Positions 37,198 to 46,291 of a DNA stretch of 64,000 bases are shown here, piece after piece (position 1 is the stretch's first letter; each line of letters begins with the position of its first letter). Source of the DNA: Candidatus Wolframiiraptor sinensis (GTDB taxonomy: Archaea > Thermoproteota > Nitrososphaeria_A > Caldarchaeales > Wolframiiraptoraceae); the NCBI GenBank assembly GCA_023268255.1, contig JALNJX010000002.1, positions 186,001-250,000 of the forward strand, in the 5' to 3' direction. A program made the position numbers and the translations under genes. The notes beneath the pieces were generated by a model that was not told the origin of the DNA, searched no databases, and saw nothing but the letters and a program-made list of their open reading frames with translations.

Positions 37198-37836
37198 ATG
37201 CTCTTAACAGTTCTATGGGGTTTAAGGCATAGACGGCTGGCAATAAGAATCTATACTTTACTCTGCTCCATGTGGCTATTACTACTGGCGACCTTTTATT
37301 TCTCGTTTATAATTGCTAATGTAACACTTGAAAGCGCTATAGGTGGTATAATTCTTGTATTTATGCTGGGCTTTCCTCCTTTAATTCCCATAATTTACCT
37401 AAGGAGAAGAGAAGAAAAGAAGGTAAAGGAGGTTCGAATTGATCCATATCTCTCGAGTGCTAAGGAAAAGGCTTTGGCCATGGAGAGATATTTTAAGGGT
37501 GAGACCTCTGTTTCATGGAGCCCAATAATAACCTTGGCTCATGATGCCCTCATATCAATCTTGCAAAGGATGCTCATAGATTTAAAGGGAAGTGAGGCTA
37601 TATCGATAATCGAACAGCTCAGAAGGGAAAAGAAATTATATCTACATACCCTTTCGAAAATGCTTAAAGACAATAATGTCATTGATGAGGAAGATATGAA
37701 AAATCTGGAGATTCTAAGAGATTTAAGAAATAGAATTGTGCACGAAGATTATCATCCAAGCAAGGAGCAGGCATTATGGGTGGTAAACTTTACTAAGACA
37801 TTTATCACAAAACATTACCCAGAGCTAAAATTATAG
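37198..37836 (+). CDS. Membrane protein with HEPN-like C-terminal domain
   Basis: The 212-residue protein has two N-terminal membrane helices (LAIRIYTLLCSMWLLLLATF and GGIILVFMLGFPPLIPIIYL, to about residue 67) and a cytoplasmic helical domain. That domain ends with RDLRNRIVHEDYHP, an RxxxxH-type HEPN motif common in toxin and defence RNases. No other catalytic motif is seen. HEPN domains can be inactive sensors, so RNase activity is inferred. It is the first gene of the island and is AT-rich. Confidence 0.55.
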   Translation: MLLTVLWGLRHRRLAIRIYTLLCSMWLLLLATFYFSFIIANVTLESAIGGIILVFMLGFPPLIPIIYLRRREEKKVKEVRIDPYLSSAKEKALAMERYFKGETSVSWSPIITLAHDALISILQRMLIDLKGSEAISIIEQLRREKKLYLHTLSKMLKDNNVIDEEDMKNLEILRDLRNRIVHEDYHPSKEQALWVVNFTKTFITKHYPELKL

Positions 37837-38465
37837 AGACTTTTAAGTTTCAGCCCTTAATCTGCGCGCATGAGCAAAATTCCGACTTTAAGTTATAAAT
37901 GCTATCTGATTACAATTCAAGAGAAAACCAGCATCATATTTCTATGAAGATTTAGGCGCGATAGTAATGGCAGGTAAGTTAGCAGAAATTGAGGAGCTCC
38001 AAATGAATTAAAAGCTTGGCAAATAGAAAAGAGAAGGAGAGAACCTTCATAAAGGGAAGTTTAAAGAATTCTCTTAAGACGTGTTGCCTTAGCTTACCGA
38101 ACATCTCATCAACTTTGACCTTTCTTTATTTTTCATGAGCTACACTATAGCCTTGAAGACAGATATAAAAATTCCTGATCCTTTGTGAGAGGTTCTTTAC
38201 TATATCATTCGTAGCAGCATAAGAAACAAAAGCTTTTTGGAACTGCCAGTCAATGACATTACGGACATTCTTAATGACTTAATTCGTTAAATTCTTTGAA
38301 AGCTCTGAAATCTTTTTCAATCTGTGAAGATGTACAGGAAATACTATAAATAAAACACTATAACTAATTCCGCTCCCCTAGTCACTTTTATGTTGACGTG
38401 AATAGTATTGAGAGTATTACTACCCAAAAGATAAGCTTACATAATCCTAAGGAATTATTATTTGG
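37837..38465. other. Gene-free AT-rich stretch, possible gene remnant
   Basis: No convincing gene is present. A plus-strand run near 37930-38010 reads KPASYFYEDLGAIVMAGKLA followed by EIEELQMN before a stop and looks protein-like, but no neighbour frame continues it well. It may be the remnant of a deleted gene, possibly the missing recombination functions, though I cannot identify it. Confidence 0.3.
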
Positions 38466-39722
38466 GTGCTAGGCATGTTACTGTCAAATCAAGTAAAAAC
38501 CATACCATCCGGCCTTCAAAAATTAATTGAAAAAGTTTTCACGATTTTTAATAAGACTATAAAACCGAAATCTAAGGTTATTATAACATATTCCGGCGGG
38601 AAGGATTCAACAGCATTGGCAATAATTTTTTATGATTGGCTTGAGAGAACTAGGCCTGAAGATGTGGAGGTTATTTTCCTGCATAATGACACATTAGGAG
38701 AAATACCGCCCATGGAGTCTTGGGCCCGAAAGTTCATGAAACAGGCAGAACATCTTATCGGAGAACTGGGATACGAAGTAAAAGCGATCATAGCTCCTCC
38801 TCCTCTAATAGACACATTTTACTGGAGGGTCATTGTAAGAGGTTATCCCGCTCCCTCATATTCCTTTAGGTGGTGTGTTAAACTGCTGAAAAGAGACCCA
38901 ACTCATAGAGCATTAAGAGAATTTACCGGCGAATCAATATTGATGACGGGCTTGAGGGAAAGCGAGTCTGGCGATCGTGCGAGAAATATCAAGCGAAGAT
39001 ATGGTAGCTGTTCTTCCGGAGCTGGAAAGTGTCTCGCATATTTCTTCTCCAGAGAAAACTTTGAAAACATGAAGAAGATTGCTCCCCTGAGGGACTGGGA
39101 GACCATAGATGTATGGGCTTTCCTATCCCTCGACTCGCCTTTTGACATTTCCGACCTGCTAGACCTCTACAGCTGCGAGGGCGCTAGGTATGGCTGCTGG
39201 TTCTGCACACTAGCCAAGGTCCAGCGAGGGCTATACTCGCTAAACGATGACAGGTATCTATACCTCGATGCAGCAAGGTTGCTCTATAGGAAAATTTCAG
39301 ACATGCCCATTCTTAGGAAACGTAAGAAAACCGGTTATAGCGAACTTGGAGCCTTAAATATTGCTGGAAGGGCAATAATGCTGCGCCTCTTCGAAACTGT
39401 TGAAAAAATTTCGGGCATCACATTATATAGTTTAGATGAGGCTAAAACGAGGTCAGGGTTTACGCTCAGAGAACTTTTCTATGAACTACCAGCAGAGCAA
39501 GCCGAGAAAATAATAACCCTAGAAGACCCCAAAATTAACCCCAAGCGACGCATAAGTCTCCAGAAAATCAAATATCCAGAGATAAAACAGATTCGCATAA
39601 TTGAGAAAACGTTAACAAAAATAGAAAGGGGATCACGAAATGAAAAATCTAGAAAGCTTATTTTAGAAAGAGGATTTGACGCCGTTAAAGAAATAATTGA
39701 AACAATAATCTCTGAATTTTAA
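38466..39722 (+). CDS. DndC-like PAPS reductase-family protein
   Basis: This 418-residue protein is a PP-loop ATPase of the PAPS reductase/DndC group. SGGKDST at 43-49 binds ATP; RWCVK (Cys137), GLRESES at 163-169 and a cluster Cys237, Cys244, Cys247 in SCEGARYGCWFC match the cysteine pattern of DndC, which carries an iron-sulfur cluster and activates DNA for sulfur insertion in phosphorothioation. An additional pair Cys182/Cys189 is present. dndD, dndE, a cysteine desulfurase and dndFGH are absent. It faces, tail to tail, a helicase-nuclease pair. Start GTG 38466 or ATG 38475. True sulfate assimilation is unlikely given the cysteine pattern and the context. Confidence 0.7.
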   Translation: MLGMLLSNQVKTIPSGLQKLIEKVFTIFNKTIKPKSKVIITYSGGKDSTALAIIFYDWLERTRPEDVEVIFLHNDTLGEIPPMESWARKFMKQAEHLIGELGYEVKAIIAPPPLIDTFYWRVIVRGYPAPSYSFRWCVKLLKRDPTHRALREFTGESILMTGLRESESGDRARNIKRRYGSCSSGAGKCLAYFFSRENFENMKKIAPLRDWETIDVWAFLSLDSPFDISDLLDLYSCEGARYGCWFCTLAKVQRGLYSLNDDRYLYLDAARLLYRKISDMPILRKRKKTGYSELGALNIAGRAIMLRLFETVEKISGITLYSLDEAKTRSGFTLRELFYELPAEQAEKIITLEDPKINPKRRISLQKIKYPEIKQIRIIEKTLTKIERGSRNEKSRKLILERGFDAVKEIIETIISEF

Positions 39723-39738
39723 TTAACTTATAGAATTT

Positions 39739-41328
39739 TTATTCCCATCTGAAGAATAAACAGCCATCACCACTTGACACACTGGGCACCCTTCTTAAAG
39801 TGTTATAAGAACTGATATTCGCTAGCTCAAGTATCTGTTCTGTAGTCATCTCTAATTGTTTAACCTTGAGCTTTAAACTTGACTCTTGAAAACTTCTGGG
39901 TTCTTCACCACTTAAATATTCGTACATTTTCTTGGCTTCTCTTCTCAATTTAAAGAGATCGCCCACGATAACCAGCAACTTCTTATGTCTGCTTAACTGG
40001 ACGTTAAAAACTTCAGGTTCCATAAAGTAAATTGTTCTTTCATGATATAATCTACCGGTTCGCTCTTTCCCTAATATGGCAATTATATGAGAGTCTTCAG
40101 CCCCCAGCATTCTATGAATGGTTGTAAAATTGATTGCTTTGATATCTTCCCCGAGAACATCTCCATAAAGATGATGCATGCGTAGCTTCATTTGAAGTTG
40201 CTGGTCAACATAAGGTGCCACAATTGTTACGTTTTCTTTCAAAATCTTTTTAATCGCGCAAGAGAATAATAAACCAACCTTAGCCCTTCTTTCGTTGAAT
40301 AAATAATCTCTCAAATAATCTCCACGTACGTGAACATAAATTATTGGTACTCCTGTGGTTATTGCACTATTCAAGATGTCTACTGTTTTGAAATAATCAT
40401 CATTTAAATTACTTAGCTCTCTAGCCTCATTAGTATCCCATTGGTTTGCTACCTCTTTTAATATCTCATCAGCCTTTTTATAAGCTCTTAAATTGCCACC
40501 ATAGAATCCTACACTGATAGGAGTTTCTGATGGATGTGGCAATCTTCTTGTTACTTCTAAGAATTCGTAAAAGGTCCCTCTTAATTCTTGAAAAGCGGCT
40601 TCGGTAATGTCTATTTCTCCTCTATCAACTTCCATTTTCAACTTTTCTGACAGTAATCCTCTTATCAGATTTGTTAGCAGTAATAAATCTTCTCTGCCCC
40701 TATATTCATCTCCTAATGCTATAGCTTGTTTAGGATCACCAATAACATTGAGTGATTCTAGAATGCCTTCTTTCTCTGATTGTTGAATAAGCTCGAGAAG
40801 TCTATCTGAAATGGTTATAAAGGGTCTATGAATTGGCGATTTGCTTGCCTCATCAATGAGCAGATGATATCTTCTAGCAGCTTCACTCTCATATATTCTC
40901 TGATATTCCGTTGACAACACTATCTTAACGTCATCATCAATTGGTTTTCTTAAATGTTCAAATTCTCCACCATACCTAAATCTTGAACCATACACACGAA
41001 CTTCCTTTTTTAAATCTTCTAAGGTTTTCTCCTGATTTCGATAAATTGAAGCTACTCGTGCAAGCATGTCTGCAACTAGTTTATTCGTCGGTGCAACATA
41101 TAGAAAAACTTCATTTTCATCAGTTTCGTCAAGGCATTCATTAATGACTTGTTGAAAAACTGTTGTTTTTCCAGTTCCAGGGGGGCCTTGCACTAATGAT
41201 ATTCTCTCAGAATCTATTGCAATAATTTTTCTCTTAACTAGTTCCACAGCAGTAATGTTAAAAGATCGTTCAATGCCGAAATCTCCGCTATATCCCTTAT
41301 TAATTAAATAACGTACATCATATGACAT
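39739..41328 (-). CDS. SF1 helicase (Dna2/Upf1-like)
   Basis: The 529-residue protein has helicase motif I VQGPPGTGKTTVFQQ with GPPGTGKT at 48-55, motif Ia VAPTNKLVADMLA, motif II LLIDEASKSP near 157-164, motif III NVIGDPKQAIAL, and later FTTIHRMLGAEDSHI and NVQLSRHKKLLVIVGD as motifs V/VI. This is the superfamily 1B pattern of Dna2 and Upf1 helicases. It is encoded seven bases after the nuclease gene on the same strand, so both would form one nuclease-helicase unit, like Dna2 split into two genes. Confidence 0.8.
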   Translation of the reverse strand: MSYDVRYLINKGYSGDFGIERSFNITAVELVKRKIIAIDSERISLVQGPPGTGKTTVFQQVINECLDETDENEVFLYVAPTNKLVADMLARVASIYRNQEKTLEDLKKEVRVYGSRFRYGGEFEHLRKPIDDDVKIVLSTEYQRIYESEAARRYHLLIDEASKSPIHRPFITISDRLLELIQQSEKEGILESLNVIGDPKQAIALGDEYRGREDLLLLTNLIRGLLSEKLKMEVDRGEIDITEAAFQELRGTFYEFLEVTRRLPHPSETPISVGFYGGNLRAYKKADEILKEVANQWDTNEARELSNLNDDYFKTVDILNSAITTGVPIIYVHVRGDYLRDYLFNERRAKVGLLFSCAIKKILKENVTIVAPYVDQQLQMKLRMHHLYGDVLGEDIKAINFTTIHRMLGAEDSHIIAILGKERTGRLYHERTIYFMEPEVFNVQLSRHKKLLVIVGDLFKLRREAKKMYEYLSGEEPRSFQESSLKLKVKQLEMTTEQILELANISSYNTLRRVPSVSSGDGCLFFRWE

Positions 41329-41335
41329 TCAGCTA

Positions 41336-43279
41336 TCACCTAGGTCTTAAACCACTTCCAATAATCCTCGATAAAAAAGGTTCTACTGGCTCAATTTCTT
41401 CTTTAACCTTTCTTATTTCTTCTAATTGCTTTTCTAAACCTTGTTTAACATTTTCATCCTGCTCATTTTCAAGCATTTTCTTAATCATTCTTTGCATAGC
41501 ATCTATAGATTGTAATTCTGCACCAAGTAAATCAACATTTATCTCAAAAATCAAAATATCATTTCTCTTTTCAGGATAAATATTTAAATATTCTCTAAAG
41601 ATGGCCATCGAGTATCGTAAAGCAGAACTAGGCAAACCTATTATGTACTCTACTCCATTCTTTTCTTCTCTAACCTCTACTTCATCAATCCTACCATATG
41701 TGCCTATACTTAGTAGTGGCGTCCATGAGTCAACAATTGTTATTAAAACTGGCTTTCCTTCCGGAATAACTCTATAAAATCCTTCATCAATTTCTATGGG
41801 TCTCAGTTTTCGATAACCACGTATAAGATCATCCTCTATATAACATTCGTCTAGAACATCCAGTCTAAAACTTCCTAATAGCTTTCCGCGTCTATAAACT
41901 TTCATCTGCATTTTCGCGATAGTAGATGGATACGGTGCCTCACCAAAATGCCACTCAAAGCCTTCTCCATTCCTAATTTTCTCAATAACTTTCTTGATAG
42001 GATATATTCTAAATAGTTCATGTAAGCATCGATATGGTAAAAGCATTTTTTCCTTTTCATCAAAAACTTTAAATCTTAAAGACCACATTGCTCGGTCGAA
42101 ATCAGTTTTTTCACCAAATCCCCTTCCGAAATAAAATTCGCAGGGCCCATATTCATAGTTGTAGTAGCAAAAAGGTTCCCCATTGCGCGTGACGCATGGG
42201 AATGAGTTACGCTCTTTAGGGAAACCACAATATATTTGACTAGGTTTGATTCTAAATATACTTGCTTGTACTTCTCTATCATTAAATGTTAGCATTTTAG
42301 TACATATTCCTTCGAAATCTCTATCTATCGGACTAAAAGCTCTAATATTTGTAGTTAATAAAGTAAGGTGCTCCGCGATTAAGCATACATCGTAAATTAG
42401 TTTTTTGAAACTGTCATACTCTCTCTCAAGCTCATTTGATCCAGTAAACATGAGTGGATGCGGCTTTATTTGTCCTCTTTGAACCGGTCGAATTATTGCC
42501 GGCAGAACTTTTACATTATTAACCCTAAAAGTATTATAGGTGCCGTTTCTTGACAGCTCACCAATAATAGCATTTATAGCTTTCTCTTTGGTGTTATACC
42601 CTAATCGAACTGCCTCCATTAATGCGTAACAAATGACCTGTGCCTCTTCATGCTTTGAAGGTGTCTCACGTGTGGTTTTCCACTCAATAACTAAAGCGGC
42701 TTTTTCTTTAGGAAATTCAAGTATTAAGTCAGGCACTCCGCGCATATGTAAGGTATAATCAATAAATTGTTGTTCAACTATTGGAAAAACTTTTGAACTG
42801 TGGTCAACTCCGATTATGGCTAACATTCGTGGAAGGTTCGACAGAAGATTAAGCATCAATGAAGATGCTAGCAATACTGTGTCATTGATTTCACTCTTCA
42901 GTATTTGTAACAATTGGCGAAAATCGTCAACTTGCAGCATTTCCTCAATCATTGTTTGTACATTATGAGCTTGCGAAAGTACATAAGTAATCCCCTGAGA
43001 GAATAATCTCAAAGATAGTATCCCAAGTAACTTATGAATTGTTGATCCTTTACCAGCAATCCTGGAAACTCTTTGCTCAGGCATATGCCTAGCTCCTATT
43101 GATTCTGCAATCCTTGCGTAATAATAACAAAAGCCAGCGCCTCTTGCAATATTTGTTACTAGTGGAACATGGCTTGCGTATTTCAAAACAGACTCTGCAA
43201 TTTCCAAACAAGTTCTTTCAGCATTCAATTCTTTTTCAAGCACATCAATAACAGAATTGAATAACATCATGTGAGACAT
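41336..43279 (-). CDS. Cas4/Dna2-like PD-(D/E)XK nuclease with iron-sulfur cysteines
   Basis: The 647-residue protein has a RecB-like nuclease core: GSTIH (His82), GVPDLILE (Asp184), ALVIEWKTTR (Glu199 and Lys201) and EAQVICYAL (Gln214, Tyr218). Cys51 before the core and Cys351, Cys362, Cys371 and Cys380 after it resemble the split cysteine set that holds a 4Fe-4S cluster in Cas4, AddB and Dna2. A further 260 residues form an unrecognised C-terminal domain ending in a coiled coil. No cas1, cas2 or CRISPR array is nearby, so it is not a CRISPR Cas4. It is the first gene of the helicase operon. Confidence 0.75.
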   Translation of the reverse strand: MSHMMLFNSVIDVLEKELNAERTCLEIAESVLKYASHVPLVTNIARGAGFCYYYARIAESIGARHMPEQRVSRIAGKGSTIHKLLGILSLRLFSQGITYVLSQAHNVQTMIEEMLQVDDFRQLLQILKSEINDTVLLASSLMLNLLSNLPRMLAIIGVDHSSKVFPIVEQQFIDYTLHMRGVPDLILEFPKEKAALVIEWKTTRETPSKHEEAQVICYALMEAVRLGYNTKEKAINAIIGELSRNGTYNTFRVNNVKVLPAIIRPVQRGQIKPHPLMFTGSNELEREYDSFKKLIYDVCLIAEHLTLLTTNIRAFSPIDRDFEGICTKMLTFNDREVQASIFRIKPSQIYCGFPKERNSFPCVTRNGEPFCYYNYEYGPCEFYFGRGFGEKTDFDRAMWSLRFKVFDEKEKMLLPYRCLHELFRIYPIKKVIEKIRNGEGFEWHFGEAPYPSTIAKMQMKVYRRGKLLGSFRLDVLDECYIEDDLIRGYRKLRPIEIDEGFYRVIPEGKPVLITIVDSWTPLLSIGTYGRIDEVEVREEKNGVEYIIGLPSSALRYSMAIFREYLNIYPEKRNDILIFEINVDLLGAELQSIDAMQRMIKKMLENEQDENVKQGLEKQLEEIRKVKEEIEPVEPFLSRIIGSGLRPR

Positions 43280-43857
43280 AATATTTCCTACCTAAAGAGA
43301 GACTTATATTGGCCTGGCTTATATTCTTTATGGTTATGTTGCTCAATTCATTTGTACAGGCTCTACATTGCAATAAAAGAGGGGGTTAAGAAGGATTTTT
43401 AGTCTATAACTGTATAGATTCTATTGAGCCAAATATCAAATATTAGAACCTCTCTACTAATTAATGATTTGGTATCGCTAATTTACGGGCTTTGTCAACT
43501 CTCATATTTTCTATTTTGAAACTGGAAGGTTAAAAGATGAATCAATCTATTGCTATTTAGAGCACATGAATATAGTGCAGAGGTGAATTTAGGTGATTCT
43601 CTATTTCCCGACTAATCTAGTAGGCATAGGAAGTAATTGCTTTTAGTAAGTCTACTGCATATTTTCTTCACCCTCTCTAAGCTTTTGACGCTTGACATGC
43701 TCTATTGCACTTTATTCCGCTATTTTGTACACAACTTTCTCTAAAAATCCATTTCAATCTTATTGTTCATTTTCATTAAACGTTGTTCATGCATTTGGTC
43801 GGGCTTTAAGTATTTATATTACTGGTTGAAGAACTTATTATTACAGGGAGTTTAAAG
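43280..43857. other. Gene-free AT-rich intergenic stretch
   Basis: It lies between two divergent transcripts (nuclease-helicase leftward; the toxin module rightward). I see only A/T-rich promoter-like DNA and no open frame, tRNA or repeat array. GGGAG just before 43858 is a likely ribosome site. Confidence 0.5.
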
Positions 43858-44604
43858 ATGAGCGTTGCTATTGGACTTTATTTGCTCGGATACTATGCTG
43901 ATAGACACGCCATGTATGTTATGCCCCTTAAGTATAGGGACCTTTATCATTTCCATAACATCCTTAAACATTTAGGAACTATCTTATCAAAAATTATCTT
44001 ATCAAACATCAGCATCATTCCGATTAGATATGCTTATCGTGTTAGAGATCAGCCTGAAAATGTTAAGGAAATTGCTAAAGAACTCGAACCTTATATGAGG
44101 AAATATATAGAAAACTTTTTCTCCGATATCGAAGTTTTTAAAGAATTTCCTAGAAATGAAATAAAACACTTTATCGAAACAATACGCAACTTTGTCAAGA
44201 ATATTATGAGAAAGGATGCTCATCTGGGTGAAGCTTTTGATTTACTTCTTGAACATCTAACAATAAGGCTAAATTGGTTACTAAACAAGCCGAATGAATA
44301 TATTAAAAAAATGTCAAGATTTGTCACATTTTACAAAGATGATGCCTTTGAATACGCGGTTCTCTTTATATCGAGTATATTACTATTGAGGGCCCTAAGC
44401 AAAAGTGTGCCCTTACTGTTTATCTGGAAAGAAGATGTGGAAAAAAGGGAAGTGCTTGTTAAAAAATTTTTGGAAGTAGCGGAAGAACTTGAATGTTACA
44501 CAGTAACATTTCAACTTATGAGCATGCCTACAGGAGAGGAGGTAGAAATCATAGGACAGGCCGTAACTCTAGAAGAATTAAAAAGGGTGCTTAGCATTGA
44601 ATAG
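43858..44604 (+). CDS. Unrecognised partner of RelE-like toxin
   Basis: I do not recognise this 248-residue protein. It is rich in Lys, Ile and Leu, has one hydrophobic stretch near residues 164-185 (YAVLFISSILLLRALS) and long amphipathic helices. The C-terminus ends EEVEIIGQAVTLEELKRVLS. It overlaps the RelE-like gene by eight bases, the usual layout for an antitoxin gene, but it is two to three times longer than normal antitoxins and has no visible DNA-binding domain. Confidence 0.6.
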   Translation: MSVAIGLYLLGYYADRHAMYVMPLKYRDLYHFHNILKHLGTILSKIILSNISIIPIRYAYRVRDQPENVKEIAKELEPYMRKYIENFFSDIEVFKEFPRNEIKHFIETIRNFVKNIMRKDAHLGEAFDLLLEHLTIRLNWLLNKPNEYIKKMSRFVTFYKDDAFEYAVLFISSILLLRALSKSVPLLFIWKEDVEKREVLVKKFLEVAEELECYTVTFQLMSMPTGEEVEIIGQAVTLEELKRVLSIE

Positions 44605-44866
44605 CGAGTACAAGCACGTTATAAATCTCACAAGACGATTCGAGCGTAGCTTGAAAATCTTAAGTAGGGAGAATCAGGAACGTGTATTGAATAAGATAAA
44701 TGAGCTTGGTTTAGGTATAGATGAGGGAAAAATCCTTCGGGGTGAATATAAGGGAATGAGATCTTTAAGAGTTGGCAAATACAGAGTTATTTATGAAAAA
44801 CCTAAGTATTGTACAATTGTACTCTTAGACGTAGGAAACAGAGAGACGATTTATGATAATCTTTAA
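44597..44866 (+). CDS. RelE/ParE-family toxin
   Basis: The 89-residue protein has the small RelE/ParE fold pattern: RRFERSLKILSRENQERVLNK, LRGEYKGMRSLRVGKYRVIY and IVLLDVGNRETIYDNL. RelE members cut mRNA on the ribosome; ParE members poison gyrase. The LRVGKYRVIY strand with Arg is typical. Its start lies inside the end of the 248-residue gene, so translation is coupled. Confidence 0.75.
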   Translation: MNSEYKHVINLTRRFERSLKILSRENQERVLNKINELGLGIDEGKILRGEYKGMRSLRVGKYRVIYEKPKYCTIVLLDVGNRETIYDNL

Positions 44867-45734
44867 AATAGCAAGTAAATATGCGCAGAAAGCGCAGAAA
44901 ATCATTTTTAAAGTAAATTCGCAAACGAATTGAGCCAGCTATCATAAGTAAATTCCCAAAAGTTTATCTCAGGCCTTACAGCGAGAAAGATTATTTCTCA
45001 GACTTATCGCGAAATTGATATTCCGGGAAGACATCAGAACCATTCGAAAGTGTACGGCATATGTGGTCCTACTATTTTTTATGGATGGGGCAACTCGCAT
45101 CAAATTCTATATTGACGCGCCTAATGATCTGATAGAGGATTCATGCTTGATGTTAAAAGAATCATCAATGCTAAAGGGGGAGATTTTTAAACAACTTTGT
45201 GAAGAATACAACCACATACTTGAGGAAGAATTGATGGGATAGAATGGCTTGAGTTTAAACTCCCAACAAAACATGAGGAAGTTTGGGAGAATTTGAGAGA
45301 CAATAGAGAGATACGATGTCTCTATATTGAAATGATCGCTTCGATTACGTTAAGTGTCACTTTCGAACACTTCTTCTTTAAGCGGCCTTAATGGTTAATC
45401 TTATGAGCTCTATTGTTACAGATTCAACCCAATTTTACATTTTAGAAATCTATTTGTCTCTTATTGGTTTTGAAAAATTAATCCCTTAGTTCTTTTATCT
45501 TGTAAAATCTGATCATTTCTGTGAGATAAGATCTCAAAGATGATTTATCGAGTATTAATGGAATAGCCGAACTACCTACAAATAACTCTTAGATGCGATC
45601 CGAGATCTTTCATCTATTTTTGTCTTGAAAAGATTATAAAATCAATAAGACGGACAAGCCTTTTTCTAGAAATCATGTTACGAAATATACTTGTTATGAC
45701 ACCCCAGAGTCTGTCATTATGTTTTTTCATAGGA
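44867..45734. other. Gene-poor AT-rich stretch
   Basis: Only short frames are present. One from ATG 45082 to 45242 (IKFYIDAPNDLIEDSCLMLK and on) and another to about 45390 (WLEFKLPTKHEEVWENLRD) look protein-like but lie in different frames and match nothing I know. They may be remnants of one decayed gene. Confidence 0.35.
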
Positions 45735-46160
45735 TTAACCAAATAAGTTCATTGCAACCAAGAAAAGTAAGGCTAACCATATTACTAAAAATGTTATAGG
45801 CAAAGCATACGCGAGCTTTCGTATTTCAATACCGCCTAATTTCTCTGGATATGTATCAGGTGCATTAGTTTCTTTTACAAGTTTCTGCACCTCACGCTTA
45901 TAATAGAGCATGTATTGGCTGCTCCGATATTGAATGAGAAGCCATATTATACTTAGGATTATTCCTAAAAATGTGATAAGCATTTGAAAGATTACTAATT
46001 GAGGGATATTTTCAACTGGTTTTTGACTAAAAGCCAGAATCAGAATGCTCATAACTACTAGGAAATAACTGTTGCGGCTCCAGTGAAGTCTTGCCTCGGC
46101 ATCCTGCCGATCCGTAAACAATTTCAATTTATTTAACAATTCTTCTAATTTTTCAGACAT
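45735..46160 (-). CDS. Small multi-pass membrane protein, SLATT/RipA-like
   Basis: The 141-residue protein has a charged N-terminal helix (EARLHWSRN) and three membrane helices (SYFLVVMSILILAFS, VIFQMLITFLGIILSIIWLL, YALPITFLVIWLALLFLVAM). A juxtamembrane helix like this followed by SYFL or similar occurs in SLATT and RipA-type membrane effectors that are linked to defence systems. The family call is weak. It ends the island on the right, reading leftward, 130 bases inside the attachment site. Confidence 0.4.
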   Translation of the reverse strand: MSEKLEELLNKLKLFTDRQDAEARLHWSRNSYFLVVMSILILAFSQKPVENIPQLVIFQMLITFLGIILSIIWLLIQYRSSQYMLYYKREVQKLVKETNAPDTYPEKLGGIEIRKLAYALPITFLVIWLALLFLVAMNLFG

Positions 46161-46291
46161 GTGAGGTTCCTTTTACCTAAGAAGTTAACCTCCTGCTTTA
46201 AATAATTTTATAGCTTTTCATATAAAGTATTATAAAGTTTTCTCGAATATCTTCTAAGCGTTGATTTAAAAATACCGGTAAATTTTGGTGG

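Noticed and set aside
38466-39722. Sulfate assimilation PAPS reductase
   Set aside because: The RWC and GCWFC cysteine layout and the defence island context fit DndC-like proteins better, and no other sulfate assimilation gene is present.
41336-43279. CRISPR Cas4
   Set aside because: The nuclease has Cas4-like motifs, but no cas1, cas2, effector genes or repeat-spacer array were seen anywhere in the window.
45015-45242. 75-codon frame in the island
   Set aside because: Needs a TTG start or an internal ATG, has no recognisable motif and sits among stops in the neighbouring frames; described only as a possible remnant.
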